Shown: positions 6,633-13,985 of the stretch, piece after piece
Layout: every line of letters begins with the position of its first letter
Position numbering within the stretch: the stretch's first letter is position 1
Source of the DNA: HGM10836 sp045580645
GTDB lineage: Bacteria > Bacillota_I > Bacilli_A > RF39 > UBA660
NCBI GenBank assembly: GCA_045580645.1
Contig: JAZNOG010000004.1
Location: forward strand, 1-20,275
Length of the DNA stretch: 20,275 bases
Reading direction: 5' to 3'
The notes under the pieces: generated by a model
Told to the model about the DNA's origin: nothing
Seen by the model: only the letters and a program-made list of their open reading frames with translations
Database searches by the model: none
Program-made: the position numbers and the translations under genes

Positions 6633-6929
6633 ATGGTAAAACAATACATTGTTCAAAGTAACAATATTGAGGAAAGAAGAAATTTTTATAATTATTTAGT
6701 TAATAATGGATATAAGCCTATAGAAAATTTTAAGCAACAAAATTTTATTAACAATAAATTTCCTTTTGTCATAGAACATGATAAAACTTTTTGGATATGC
6801 GAAAGCATAACATGTTGTGCTGTTGCTTCTGCTTGTGGCGCTATTATTAGTGTAGATGAATATTTTAATATTGTTAAAAATCATGAATATAAATTCGTTT
6901 GTAAAAAAAATATATATACAAGAAAATAG
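6633..6929 (+). CDS. Orphan small protein under a SAM-clan riboswitch
   Basis: 98 residues, not recognised. It starts at ATG 6633 behind a strong SD (AAAGGAG, 6622-6628), just after the riboswitch terminator. No signal peptide. The order NNGYKPIENF, FPFVIEHDKTFWI, then GAIISVDEYFNI recalls small phage-type proteins that have an 'NGY' helix followed by strands and a 'VxEFL' end. A Cys-rich centre, ITCCAVASACGAI (near residues 56-68), could be a short hydrophobic segment. It shows no resemblance to methionine, SAM, cysteine or transport proteins, the usual targets of S-box control. It is the only gene in its transcription unit: the next gene is convergent. No function is proposed. Confidence 0.75.
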   Translation: MVKQYIVQSNNIEERRNFYNYLVNNGYKPIENFKQQNFINNKFPFVIEHDKTFWICESITCCAVASACGAIISVDEYFNIVKNHEYKFVCKKNIYTRK

Positions 6930-7003
6930 TTTATTTTAAACCTACCTGTAACTTGTAAACTTTAAGATCATTAAAAACCTATTAAACTCTTATTAAAATA
7001 TTT

Positions 7004-7024
7004 AAAACCCATAAAAGGGCTTTT
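7004..7024. terminator. Possible weak terminator between convergent genes
   Basis: AAAACCC (7004-7010) can pair with GGG-C-TTTT (7017-7024) around a short AT loop with one bulged C. The T-run is only four long on the plus strand. The rest of the 150-nt gap (6930-7079) is AT-rich with no other signal seen. Confidence 0.3.
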
Positions 7025-7079
7025 GAATTAAAACAAAATTTCATATCAAAATGCATTCTAGTTTCAATAATAAAACAAT

Positions 7080-7757
7080 TTATTTTTTATATATTTTTTT
7101 ATATACGCTTTCAGTATCAACAGAACTCATTAAACGTATATTATGTTCTTTTTGATAATAAGCCAAACTATAAATAAGTTCTCTTATAAATTCATAATTT
7201 TTATAATTAAATGCTAAATCACCATTATAATTTAATAAATGTCCATAATTAGAAAGTTTATATGGCTTACTATAGCTAAAAGTATCCCATATGACAGGAT
7301 TATCTGTAGGATATTCATCTAAAATTGCATATGATTTATAATCAATAACTATATTATTCTTATTCTTTTTTCCTTTTTCTATTGCTTCAGGATTTCCAAT
7401 AACTAATATAGGCAAGTATACTTGATACATTTCAAATTTATTTTCAGCCATTTCAATATTATATAACCTTCTTGAAATTAATTCTTTTTTTTCATAATCT
7501 CTAAATAAATAACATATTATTTTTCCTATTTCGTCTATATTAAACACTGAATAATCATACAAAATATGTTTTTCTTTTGTGGGATTCTTAGGAATATCAG
7601 TTAAAAGCGTATAATTTTCTTTTTTTTTATCAAAATAATCACAATAATATTCTTTTTTTAATTCTTGTAATTTTCTCCTTTTTTGTTCTAAAGTTTTTAT
7701 TTCTTGCTCAAGTAATAAGATTTTATTTTTTGTATTATTTAAAGAATCATCATTCAT
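7080..7757 (-). CDS. Unknown protein with N-terminal coiled coil
   Basis: 225 residues, not recognised. Residues 8-45 (NNTKNKILLLEQEIKTLEQK onward) form a clear heptad-like coiled coil. The remainder is a soluble Tyr/Asn/Lys-rich domain with LPILVIGNPEAIEKG and a C-terminal RELIYSLAYYQKEHNIRLM helix. No membrane segment. I took the ATG at 7757 because AGGAGGT stands 7 nt upstream; an in-frame start at 7823 would place the SD and -10 inside the gene. It is a lone gene with its own promoter. Function unknown. Confidence 0.75.
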   Translation of the reverse strand: MNDDSLNNTKNKILLLEQEIKTLEQKRRKLQELKKEYYCDYFDKKKENYTLLTDIPKNPTKEKHILYDYSVFNIDEIGKIICYLFRDYEKKELISRRLYNIEMAENKFEMYQVYLPILVIGNPEAIEKGKKNKNNIVIDYKSYAILDEYPTDNPVIWDTFSYSKPYKLSNYGHLLNYNGDLAFNYKNYEFIRELIYSLAYYQKEHNIRLMSSVDTESVYKKIYKK

Positions 7758-7790
7758 TAAAATACCTCCTAGCCCTCTAAAAATATAAAT

Positions 7791-7819
7791 ATTATAACCC
7801 AAATTTAAAATATTTTCAA
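7791..7819 (-). promoter_or_regulatory. Promoter of the coiled-coil gene
   Basis: Minus-strand TTGAAA (7819-7814), 17-nt spacer, TATAAT (7796-7791), about 25 nt upstream of the SD. This supports the start at 7757. Confidence 0.75.
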
Positions 7820-7960
7820 GCAACTAATTACTTGTTATTATTCTTTTATCAATTAATAAAACACCTGATTTTCTCTACTATTTTAAGATAGATAAGAATA
7901 TTACAAAAAACTTGTAATCATCAATTAAAAAATGGCTTGTGTAATCAATAATTTTAAAAC

Positions 7961-7985
7961 AAAAAAGCCAGTATAAACTGACTTT
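7961..7985 (-). terminator. Terminator of rplM-rpsI
   Basis: A 9-bp stem (7964-7972 with 7977-7985) with a tetraloop and a run of T on the minus strand, 8 nt after the rpsI stop. The gap from here to 7820 is AT-rich with no further signal seen. Confidence 0.9.
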
Positions 7986-7992
7986 TAATTTT

Positions 7993-8412
7993 TTATCTCT
8001 TACTGAATTGTGGTGCACGACGTGCTTTTTTAAGTCCTGGTTTTTTACGTTCAACAACTCTTGAATCACGAGTAATTAAATCGTTAGCTTTTAAAATTTT
8101 TCTAAAGCTTTCTGGACTTGTTGGATCTGAAGCACTATCATATTCTAATAATGCTTTTACAATCCCTAAACGAATTGCACCAGATTGACCTCTGAATCCT
8201 CCACCTTTAACTGTAGCTTCAACATCAAATTTTTCTTTTGTGTTTGTAAGATCAAGTGGTTGAGATAAATCCATTACTAATGTTTCAAATGGAAAATATT
8301 CATAAACATCTTTACCATTTACTGTAATTTTACCAGTTCCAGAAGTTAGTTTTACTTTTGCAATACTTGTTTTTCTTTTACCAGTTCCATAATAAAATGT
8401 ATTTTTTGCCAT
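7993..8412 (-). CDS. rpsI: 30S ribosomal protein S9
   Basis: 139 residues. N-terminal FYYGTGKRKTSIAKVKL, the GGGFRGQSGAIRLGIVKALL core, and the basic tail KKPGLKKARRAPQFSKR ending in the invariant SKR that reaches the P-site tRNA are all present. It starts at ATG 8412, 7 nt after GGAGGA; the in-frame start at 8427 lies upstream of that SD. It follows rplM by 14 nt, the conserved L13-S9 operon order. Confidence 0.97.
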   Translation of the reverse strand: MAKNTFYYGTGKRKTSIAKVKLTSGTGKITVNGKDVYEYFPFETLVMDLSQPLDLTNTKEKFDVEATVKGGGFRGQSGAIRLGIVKALLEYDSASDPTSPESFRKILKANDLITRDSRVVERKKPGLKKARRAPQFSKR

Positions 8413-8426
8413 ACTTTCTTCCTCCA

Positions 8427-8858
8427 TTATTTAATTTCGTATTTTTCAGGCTTTTGAGCCATATGTGGATGATTTTCAGTTTCATATACAAACAATTTTT
8501 TATACATTGTTCTACCTAATCTACCATGTGGTAACATTCCTTTTACAGCTCTTTCAATCATTTCAACTGGATATTTTTCAAGCATTTCACTAGCTTTACG
8601 AACTCTTAATCCTCCAGTATAACCTGAGTGATTATAATATACTTTCTTATTTAATTTGTCTCCAGTAAGTTTTACTTTACCAGCATTTGTAATAATAATA
8701 TAATCTCCACAATCAATGTGTGGTGTATATGTTGCTTTATGTTTTCCTCTTAACATAGTAGCAACACGACTAGCTAAACGTCCTAATGGAATGTCTGTAG
8801 CATCAATTACATACCAATTACGTTCAACAGTTTCTTTCTTTTGCATATAACTTTTCAT
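8427..8858 (-). CDS. rplM: 50S ribosomal protein L13
   Basis: 143 residues. Family blocks: RNWYVIDATDIPLGRLAS, MLRGKHKATYTPHIDCGDYI, ITNAGKVKLTGDK, YYNHSGYTGGLR, AVKGMLPHGRLGR, KLFVYETENHPHMAQKP. This is an early-assembly 23S rRNA-binding protein. I chose the ATG at 8858 (MKSYMQKK), 10 nt from AAAGGA; the TTG at 8867 is almost on top of the SD. First gene of the rplM-rpsI operon, behind a consensus promoter and a structured 80-nt leader. Confidence 0.96.
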   Translation of the reverse strand: MKSYMQKKETVERNWYVIDATDIPLGRLASRVATMLRGKHKATYTPHIDCGDYIIITNAGKVKLTGDKLNKKVYYNHSGYTGGLRVRKASEMLEKYPVEMIERAVKGMLPHGRLGRTMYKKLFVYETENHPHMAQKPEKYEIK

Positions 8859-8888
8859 ATTCTTCAATTCCTTTCTTTCTTAATCAAA

Positions 8889-8921
8889 TTTATGAAGTTT
8901 CCCAGACCTCATAAAATGGGA
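8889..8921 (-). promoter_or_regulatory. Candidate L13 leader pseudoknot
   Basis: In the rplM 5' UTR (minus strand), CCCA plus one flanking base (8921-8917) pairs with TGGG (8904-8900). The loop TTTATGA (8915-8909) then pairs perfectly with TCATAAA (8895-8889), giving an H-type pseudoknot 30 nt before the start codon. The position fits the autoregulatory L13 leader family known in Bacilli. Identity with that family is not verified. Confidence 0.5.
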
Positions 8922-8947
8922 TATATAAGAAAAATGTACCGCTTAGA

Positions 8948-8976
8948 ATTATACTAAATTTATTTTGCAATGTCAA
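8948..8976 (-). promoter_or_regulatory. rplM: Consensus promoter of rplM-rpsI
   Basis: Perfect minus-strand TTGACA (8976-8971), 17-nt spacer, TATAAT (8953-8948). Predicted start near 8941, giving an 80-nt leader. Confidence 0.9.
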
Positions 8977-8979
8977 CAG

Positions 8980-9000
8980 ATTTCTTGAATTTAAAGAAAT
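8980..9000. repeat. Perfect inverted repeat just upstream of the rplM -35
   Basis: ATTTCTT (8980-8986) and AAGAAAT (8994-9000) with a 7-nt spacer, ending three bases before the rplM -35. No U-tract follows it. It could be an operator, a weak end signal for the HD gene, or chance in AT-rich DNA. Confidence 0.3.
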
Positions 9001-9065
9001 TTGTTATTATTTAAATCAACAAAACAAGTCCTCAAGAAATTATATGAAATATTATCAAAATAAAA

Positions 9066-9596
9066 TTATTTATTTACATTTAATTTTTTTCTCATTCTAG
9101 AAAAATACTCTTTTCTTCTATCTAAAGTATTAGGATGATGTGCCATTCCATCACAATATTGTATTTTGTATCTTAATAAACAAGTTTGATAATCATTATT
9201 TATATCCTCATCTGTTATTAAATCATCATGAACTTTTATTAAATAGCATATTTTTCCAATGAATTCCTCGTTATATCCTAATCTTTTAAGTATTTCAAAT
9301 GACATTAAACTTGATTTTATAGGATGTCCTTTATATCTTCTAATACCATCAATTACTTTATAACAATGTGGTTTTCCTATATCATGTAATAATAAAACAA
9401 GTCTTATTTCAAAACTATTTTCAGATATTTCTAAAGTCTTCAAAGTATGATTCCATACATCTAAATGATGACCTGGATTTATATGATCAAAACCTATCAT
9501 ATCTTTTATTTCTGGAATAAGTTTTATTAACTCATCAAAATTATTATAAATAGACTTTGTAATATCATCACTAATTAAAATATCCTCTAATTTCAT
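9066..9596 (-). CDS. HD-domain protein, CCA-enzyme-like HD
   Basis: 176 residues with a complete HD metal-dependent phosphohydrolase signature: HLDVWNHTL (His50), LLLHDIGK (His71-Asp72), KGHPIKS (His91), LIKVHDD (His123-Asp124). The spacing and the HDIGKPHCY and GHPIKSS blocks resemble the HD domain of CCA-adding enzymes and their stand-alone relatives (2',3'-cyclic phosphodiesterase or phosphatase activity in the family). There is no nucleotidyltransferase domain. It starts at ATG 9596, five nucleotides after the stop of the methyltransferase gene, with AGGTGATG as SD. The substrate is not determinable here. Confidence 0.8.
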   Translation of the reverse strand: MKLEDILISDDITKSIYNNFDELIKLIPEIKDMIGFDHINPGHHLDVWNHTLKTLEISENSFEIRLVLLLHDIGKPHCYKVIDGIRRYKGHPIKSSLMSFEILKRLGYNEEFIGKICYLIKVHDDLITDEDINNDYQTCLLRYKIQYCDGMAHHPNTLDRRKEYFSRMRKKLNVNK

Positions 9597-9601
9597 AAAC
9601 A

Positions 9602-10798
9602 TCACCTATTTAAAGATAATAATGTTACAGTTTCAACATGTTCTGTCTTACAAAACATATTTACTATAGTCATCTCCTCTATATTATACATTTCTTTTAA
9701 AATATTTAAATCTCTTTTTAATGTCCCAGGATTACAAGAAACATAAATAATTTTCTTAGTCCTATTACTTAATATATTATTTAATACTTTTTTAGATAAA
9801 CCACTTCTTGGAGGATCTACTATTAAAACATCAACCTCTTTACTTATAATAGAAGAATCACCACATATAAAAGAAATATTATCTAATTTATTTAACTTTT
9901 TATTTTTATTAGCGCCTTTTATTGCATCTTTATTCATTTCAACCCCTAAAATATTTTTAAAATTTTTATTTAAATATATACCAATTGAACCACATCCACA
10001 GTATAAATCAAGTAAATTTTCTCCGTAAGAAGCATATTTTTTTATTACATCATATAATAAAATCAAACCTCTTGAATTAACTTGAAAAAAAGAATCTTTA
10101 TATATTGCATATTTTATATTATTTATTTCTTCCAATATATAAGGCATTCCAAATATTAGTTTTTCACCAAAATATAATGATTTTAAATTTTCTAACTTTA
10201 ATATTTCTTTTAAATCTTTATCTTTCAACTCTTTATCAAAACATATCATAACCTCATTAGTAAAATAAGTTTTTCTTAATATTATCTCTGAAATATTAGA
10301 TAAATCAAATTTCTTAATGATAGATAAAACATTATTTAACTCTTCATCAAGTAACAAACATTTATCTATTTCTACTATTTCATTTGTTTTTTCTTTATAA
10401 AAACCAATTTTTTTATCTTTAACATGTAAGGTTACTTTATTACGATAATTATATTCATAATCATTTTGCATAAAATTAACTTTAATAGACGGAAACAATC
10501 TTTTTATATAGTCTTCTTTTATTTTATTTTCATTATTCATAGTAGTATGAAGAAAACTACACCCACCACACAAATTATAATAAGGACATAAAGCACTTAC
10601 TCTTTCACTTGATTTTTCTTGTATTTCTATAATTTTTCCATAAGCATAGTTTTTTTCTTGTTTTTCTATTCTTATCTTTACTCTTTCATTCTTCAAAGCA
10701 CCTTTAATAAAAATAACAAAATTATCTATTTTAGCAATACCATTGCCTTTATTATCAACATCAATAATTTCTACAATATATTCTTCTTTCAACAACAT
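9602..10798 (-). CDS. rlmD: 23S rRNA (uracil-5-)-methyltransferase, RlmD/RumA family
   Basis: 398 residues. An N-terminal TRAM domain (about 1-60) is followed by a 4Fe-4S set, CPYYNLCGGC (Cys71, Cys77, Cys80) plus Cys147. The C-terminal SAM-dependent methylase has LLDLYCGCGSIGIYL, VDPPRSGL, the nucleophile in YVSCNPGTLKRDL and the general base in TEHVETVTLL. All catalytic residues are present. Such enzymes form m5U in 23S rRNA; in Firmicutes a single enzyme may modify both U747 and U1939 (RlmCD), so the letter is uncertain. I took the ATG at 10798, five bases after AAGGAG. It lies between ddl and the HD gene. Confidence 0.92.
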   Translation of the reverse strand: MLLKEEYIVEIIDVDNKGNGIAKIDNFVIFIKGALKNERVKIRIEKQEKNYAYGKIIEIQEKSSERVSALCPYYNLCGGCSFLHTTMNNENKIKEDYIKRLFPSIKVNFMQNDYEYNYRNKVTLHVKDKKIGFYKEKTNEIVEIDKCLLLDEELNNVLSIIKKFDLSNISEIILRKTYFTNEVMICFDKELKDKDLKEILKLENLKSLYFGEKLIFGMPYILEEINNIKYAIYKDSFFQVNSRGLILLYDVIKKYASYGENLLDLYCGCGSIGIYLNKNFKNILGVEMNKDAIKGANKNKKLNKLDNISFICGDSSIISKEVDVLIVDPPRSGLSKKVLNNILSNRTKKIIYVSCNPGTLKRDLNILKEMYNIEEMTIVNMFCKTEHVETVTLLSLNR

Positions 10799-10826
10799 AA
10801 TAACTCCTTCAAAAACATTATACAAT

Positions 10827-10857
10827 AAAAAAAGCATTTAGTCTTTAACTAAACACT
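10827..10857 (-). terminator. Terminator after ddl
   Basis: A 10-bp stem with two wobbles (10848-10857 with 10833-10842), 5-nt loop and seven T on the minus strand, starting at the ddl stop codon. A TATAAT at 10822-10817 just downstream could be the -10 of the rlmD promoter; no convincing -35 was found. Confidence 0.75.
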
Positions 10858-11825
10858 TATTTTTCAAGTGATAAACTAATTATTTTATCTATTAAGAGAG
10901 AATATGAAATACCTACTTCTCCCATTAACATAGGATACATACTAATATTAGTAAAACCTGGCATTGTATTTATTTCATTTAAATAAATATTATCTTGTTC
11001 ATCAACTAAAAAGTCAATTCTTGATAAAACAGAGCATTCTAGTTCTTTGTATGCAACTTTTGCATATTCTTTTATTTTATCTGCTACTTCTATAGAAATA
11101 TCTGCAGGTATTTTAGTTATTGAATCTTTATTATATTTAGCATCATAAGTATAAAATTCATCTACTGATAAAATTTCTCCTATGTTAGATACAACTAAAT
11201 CATTATTACCAAGAACTGCTACTTCTACTTCTTTACCTACTATATTTTTTTCAATTAAAACTTTATTATCATACAATAAAGCCTCATTTATACATCTTTC
11301 TAAGTCTTCTTCACTTTTACATTTATTTATTCCAACACTACTACCACAGTTAGATGGTTTAATAAAGCAAGGATAACCTAGTTTTTCTTTAACTTCTTCT
11401 TTTACATTTTCTAAGTCAAAATTTCCTTTAGTAAAATAAAGATATGGACTATTTGGAACTCCTACTGTATCTAACACTTTTTTAGTAAATACCTTATCCA
11501 TACATAAAGCACTGGATAAAAGATTACAACCTGCATATTTAACACCTAAAACTTCTAATAAACCTTGTAACTTTCCATCTTCTCCATAAGAGCCATGCAT
11601 TACAGGAAATACTAAATCATATTCCTTCAATTTCATAAAAGTAGTTTCTTTTAAATTATTTAATTCTAGAGAATCAGTTTCAAATATATTATTTTCTTTA
11701 TCCATATAAAATAAAGAAATATCATACTTATCTTTATCTATATTATTATAAATACTTTTAGCACTTTTAATACTAACTTCATGTTCAGCGCTTTTTCCTC
11801 CAAATAAAATTGCTATTTTTTTCAT
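10857..11825 (-). CDS. ddl: D-alanine--D-alanine ligase
   Basis: 322 residues, the usual size. ATP-grasp ligase that makes the D-Ala-D-Ala end of peptidoglycan precursors. Seen: GGKSAEHEVS (Glu15), MHGSYGEDGKLQG (77-88), FIKPSNCGSSVG (154-165), omega-loop FYTYDAKY with the Tyr-Asp-Ala-Lys-Tyr block (227-231), RIDF (269-272) and NEINTMPGFT (283-292). The intact omega-loop KY argues for D-Ala as second substrate rather than D-lactate. It starts at ATG 11825 behind GGAGGT. Its presence shows that the organism makes a peptidoglycan wall, unlike true Mollicutes. Confidence 0.96.
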   Translation of the reverse strand: MKKIAILFGGKSAEHEVSIKSAKSIYNNIDKDKYDISLFYMDKENNIFETDSLELNNLKETTFMKLKEYDLVFPVMHGSYGEDGKLQGLLEVLGVKYAGCNLLSSALCMDKVFTKKVLDTVGVPNSPYLYFTKGNFDLENVKEEVKEKLGYPCFIKPSNCGSSVGINKCKSEEDLERCINEALLYDNKVLIEKNIVGKEVEVAVLGNNDLVVSNIGEILSVDEFYTYDAKYNKDSITKIPADISIEVADKIKEYAKVAYKELECSVLSRIDFLVDEQDNIYLNEINTMPGFTNISMYPMLMGEVGISYSLLIDKIISLSLEK

Positions 11826-11843
11826 ATTGTTACCTCCATTTTA

Positions 11844-11872
11844 ATTATATAACAAAAAAAGTGATAATTCCA
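11844..11872 (-). promoter_or_regulatory. ddl: Candidate ddl promoter
   Basis: Minus-strand TGGAAT (11872-11867), 17-nt spacer, TATAAT (11849-11844). The -35 lies inside the hairpin of the upstream terminator. Confidence 0.5.
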
Positions 11873-11878
11873 CTTTTT
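11854..11878 (-). terminator. Terminator of the unknown-gene cassette
   Basis: AAAAAGTG/CACTTTTT stem (11856-11863 with 11871-11878) with a 7-nt loop and a T-run on the minus strand, 5 nt after the stop of the 100-residue gene. Near-symmetrical, so it could work in both directions. Confidence 0.85.
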
Positions 11879-11883
11879 ATAAA

Positions 11884-12186
11884 TTATTTTCTTTGTCTAA
11901 CTATAGAAACACCAATTATTTTTTCATCTTGCTTGGCATCCTCAAATAATTTTTTTTCATCCTCGAACATAAACGGATCATTTTCTATCATCTTTTCTAA
12001 CATTTTCACACCTTCTTCATGAGAAAAGTTAACTTCGTCATGAGTAGGACTTACTGGTGGAAAAATAGGCAAATGTAAGCCAGAATAATTCCAAGGTGCG
12101 TGAGATGGATTGTATGGTTTAACTTCAAATGGATTTTGTCGATATTTTTCTGCTTCTTCAATTAATTCATCATGTAGCGTCCACAT
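11884..12186 (-). CDS. Unknown 100-residue acidic protein
   Basis: Not recognised. The N-terminus is helical (WTLHDELIEEAEKYRQ), followed by a Pro/Tyr-rich middle (YNPSHAPWNYSGLHLPIFPP) and an acidic helical C-terminal part (MLEKMIENDPFMFEDEKK) ending in the basic VRQRK. No signal or membrane segment. It starts at ATG 12186 behind AAAGGAAGTG. Last gene of a minus-strand cassette of unknown genes. Its basic end recalls the VRQRTK end of the first gene of that cassette. Confidence 0.7.
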   Translation of the reverse strand: MWTLHDELIEEAEKYRQNPFEVKPYNPSHAPWNYSGLHLPIFPPVSPTHDEVNFSHEEGVKMLEKMIENDPFMFEDEKKLFEDAKQDEKIIGVSIVRQRK

Positions 12187-12267
12187 TTATATCACTTCCT
12201 TTCAGTTCTTATTTTATCTTAACATTAATCTATTAGTATGTTCTTTATTATTTAGAGATTTTATTTT

Positions 12268-13064
12268 TTATGAATTTATGAATTCTTCCAAAACTCTTCT
12301 TCTTGCAACTTGTTTTTCTTTTGCTTCTGTTAATGCTTTAATTTCATCTTGTTCATCTAATTTTCGAAATTCATTTTCAATTACATTCATAATTGAAAAA
12401 AGATATTCTTTCAACAAATAAATCATATTATCATAACTTAGTTCTTCTTCTTCGTAAACTCTAATTTTATATTCTATCATATAATCAATAAAATCATTTA
12501 AATATGAAAAACGTTCTTCATTTTTTATGCCCCCTCCAGCAACAAGATAATAATTATTAACACCAAGATTTTTTTCTTGATCTTTTTTTTCTATATTATA
12601 ATAAAAAAACGATTCTCTATAAATTTTACCATCATTAAAACCAATTAAAATTATTCTTTCATCATAAAGTTGCCTTTTATTGTTAGATGACCTATTAAAC
12701 TTCTAGGCATTACTTTTATAACATATTGATTATAATCAATATCGCGCAAACTAGATATTCCTCCATAAACATAATCTTCTCCTGTAACAAAACTAGTAAG
12801 TAATGCTAAAATTTTTCCTAAATCATTTTTTTCAAATTTTGAATATTTAGCCATTATACGTGAAGTATCATACTAATCTCTTTCTACTTGATTTAAACAA
12901 TCTTTTCTGAATCTAATTATTGGTTGATATTTTTCTTTTACCCTATTAATTTCAGCTTTTATCCTATTAATTTCATCTTCCATTTGTTTTTCTGCATATG
13001 AAAGTATATCTTTCGCTTCCGTTATTTCGTTTTTACAAGTCTTTATCCTACTTTCAAATCCCAT
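12268..13064 (-). pseudogene. Broken gene: in-frame TAG plus a one-base frameshift
   Basis: Three fragments read as one gene of about 265 codons. Residues 1-63 start at ATG 13064 behind GGTGG and form a coiled coil (EKQMEDEINRIKAEINRVKE); they end at TAG 12875-12873. The same frame continues without any SD through YDTSRIMAKYSKFEK to a TAA at 12651. From about 12702 the -1 frame is open with no start codon, reading ...YDERIILIGFNDGKIYRE... to VLEEFINS at 12268. Adding one A to the AAAAG tract at 12678-12674 joins them as HLTIK-RQLYDERIILIGF. The last 70 codons begin with an ATG at 12480 that has no SD. Reading it as one decayed gene explains all three pieces; sequencing error or recoding is possible. 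Function unknown. Confidence 0.65.
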
Positions 13065-13106
13065 ATTTCAAAACCACCAAATATTTTACATTACAACTAT
13101 TTTCAA

Positions 13107-13967
13107 TTATCTTAACATTACTCTTCTAGCATATCCCCTATTAACTGAAGATTTTATTTTTTCCCATTCCTCAGGAACAACGTATTTTTTTAATTCATCA
13201 ATTTCAAAAGAATTCATTGTAATATAAGCAAATCCTTCGTCATCATAGTTTTCTAATATCTTCCACATTTTTTCTTCATTTTCAATAACATCGCTTCTAT
13301 GTAAATCGCCACTACGAGAATCACCTCTTGTTACATAAATTTGTAAGACTCTTCTACTTTTTTTACCAACAAATATAGATGTATGATTATAATATCTTAG
13401 ATGTGATGCATGAAATTTGAATTCAAAATATTCTTTTTTTGCTAATTCTTCTTTCATTAATTCAAACAATTCTTCTTCTGTATAATGTTTCTCTTCAATT
13501 TTTTGTTGTTTTACACTATCATTTGTAAATGCTAATTCTTTTACTGCTTCAATTGGTAAATTAGATTTTTCTAGTAAAACTTTTAATTCTTCTAACATAT
13601 TAGGAATTAAAATTTCTTTTTGACCAATTGATTTAAAATAACGGATTAGCGCTTCACTTAATTCACTAACAAATATAGCCTTTTTTTCATCATTAAGTTC
13701 ACTTGGTAGTATATTAAAAGCTTCAAGCAAAGATTCCCTATATTTATTTTTTAATTCTTCATTAATATTATCCCTACATAATCTACCAAATAATAATTCT
13801 AATCGAGACATAGTATAACTATCAATCATTTGATTAGTTTTTCCTTGTGGGCGTTGGTAACTTAACATAGTATGTCTAGCTTCCACTACTACTTTTGGAT
13901 AATCATTTTGTGAGTGAGTCTGTCTCCATGGTTTTGGTTTTAATTTTTCTAATTGTTCTCTATTCAT
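13107..13967 (-). CDS. Unknown 286-residue protein
   Basis: Not recognised. The N-terminal part has PWRQTHSQNDYPKVVVEARH and YQRPQGKTNQMIDSYTMSRL. A helical middle (about 60-180) is followed by a C-terminal domain with FEFKFHASHLRYYNHTSIFV, LQIYVTRGDSRSGDLHRSD and a final basic GYARRVMLR. No membrane segment or signal peptide. It starts at ATG 13967 with an AAGGGAG SD, 18 nt after the first gene of the cassette and 42 nt before the broken gene. These spacings suggest a single transcript. No function is proposed. Confidence 0.75.
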   Translation of the reverse strand: MNREQLEKLKPKPWRQTHSQNDYPKVVVEARHTMLSYQRPQGKTNQMIDSYTMSRLELLFGRLCRDNINEELKNKYRESLLEAFNILPSELNDEKKAIFVSELSEALIRYFKSIGQKEILIPNMLEELKVLLEKSNLPIEAVKELAFTNDSVKQQKIEEKHYTEEELFELMKEELAKKEYFEFKFHASHLRYYNHTSIFVGKKSRRVLQIYVTRGDSRSGDLHRSDVIENEEKMWKILENYDDEGFAYITMNSFEIDELKKYVVPEEWEKIKSSVNRGYARRVMLR

Positions 13968-13985
13968 AGTTTTGTTTCTCCCTTA

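Noticed and set aside
6696..6884. 62-codon minus-strand frame antisense to the riboswitch-controlled gene
   Set aside because: Ser/Thr/Ile-rich translation with no SD; the plus-strand gene has promoter, riboswitch and strong SD.
7878..8069. 63-codon minus-strand frame overlapping the end of rpsI
   Set aside because: It runs through the rpsI coding end and its terminator in another frame, with no SD.
10619..10828. Plus-strand frame antisense to rlmD
   Set aside because: Phe/Tyr/Ile/Asn low-complexity translation, a by-product of AT-rich coding DNA.
12268..12480. 70-codon frame as an independent gene
   Set aside because: No SD at its ATG, and the frame is open 70 codons further upstream with gene-like sequence; it is better explained as the 3' part of the broken gene.
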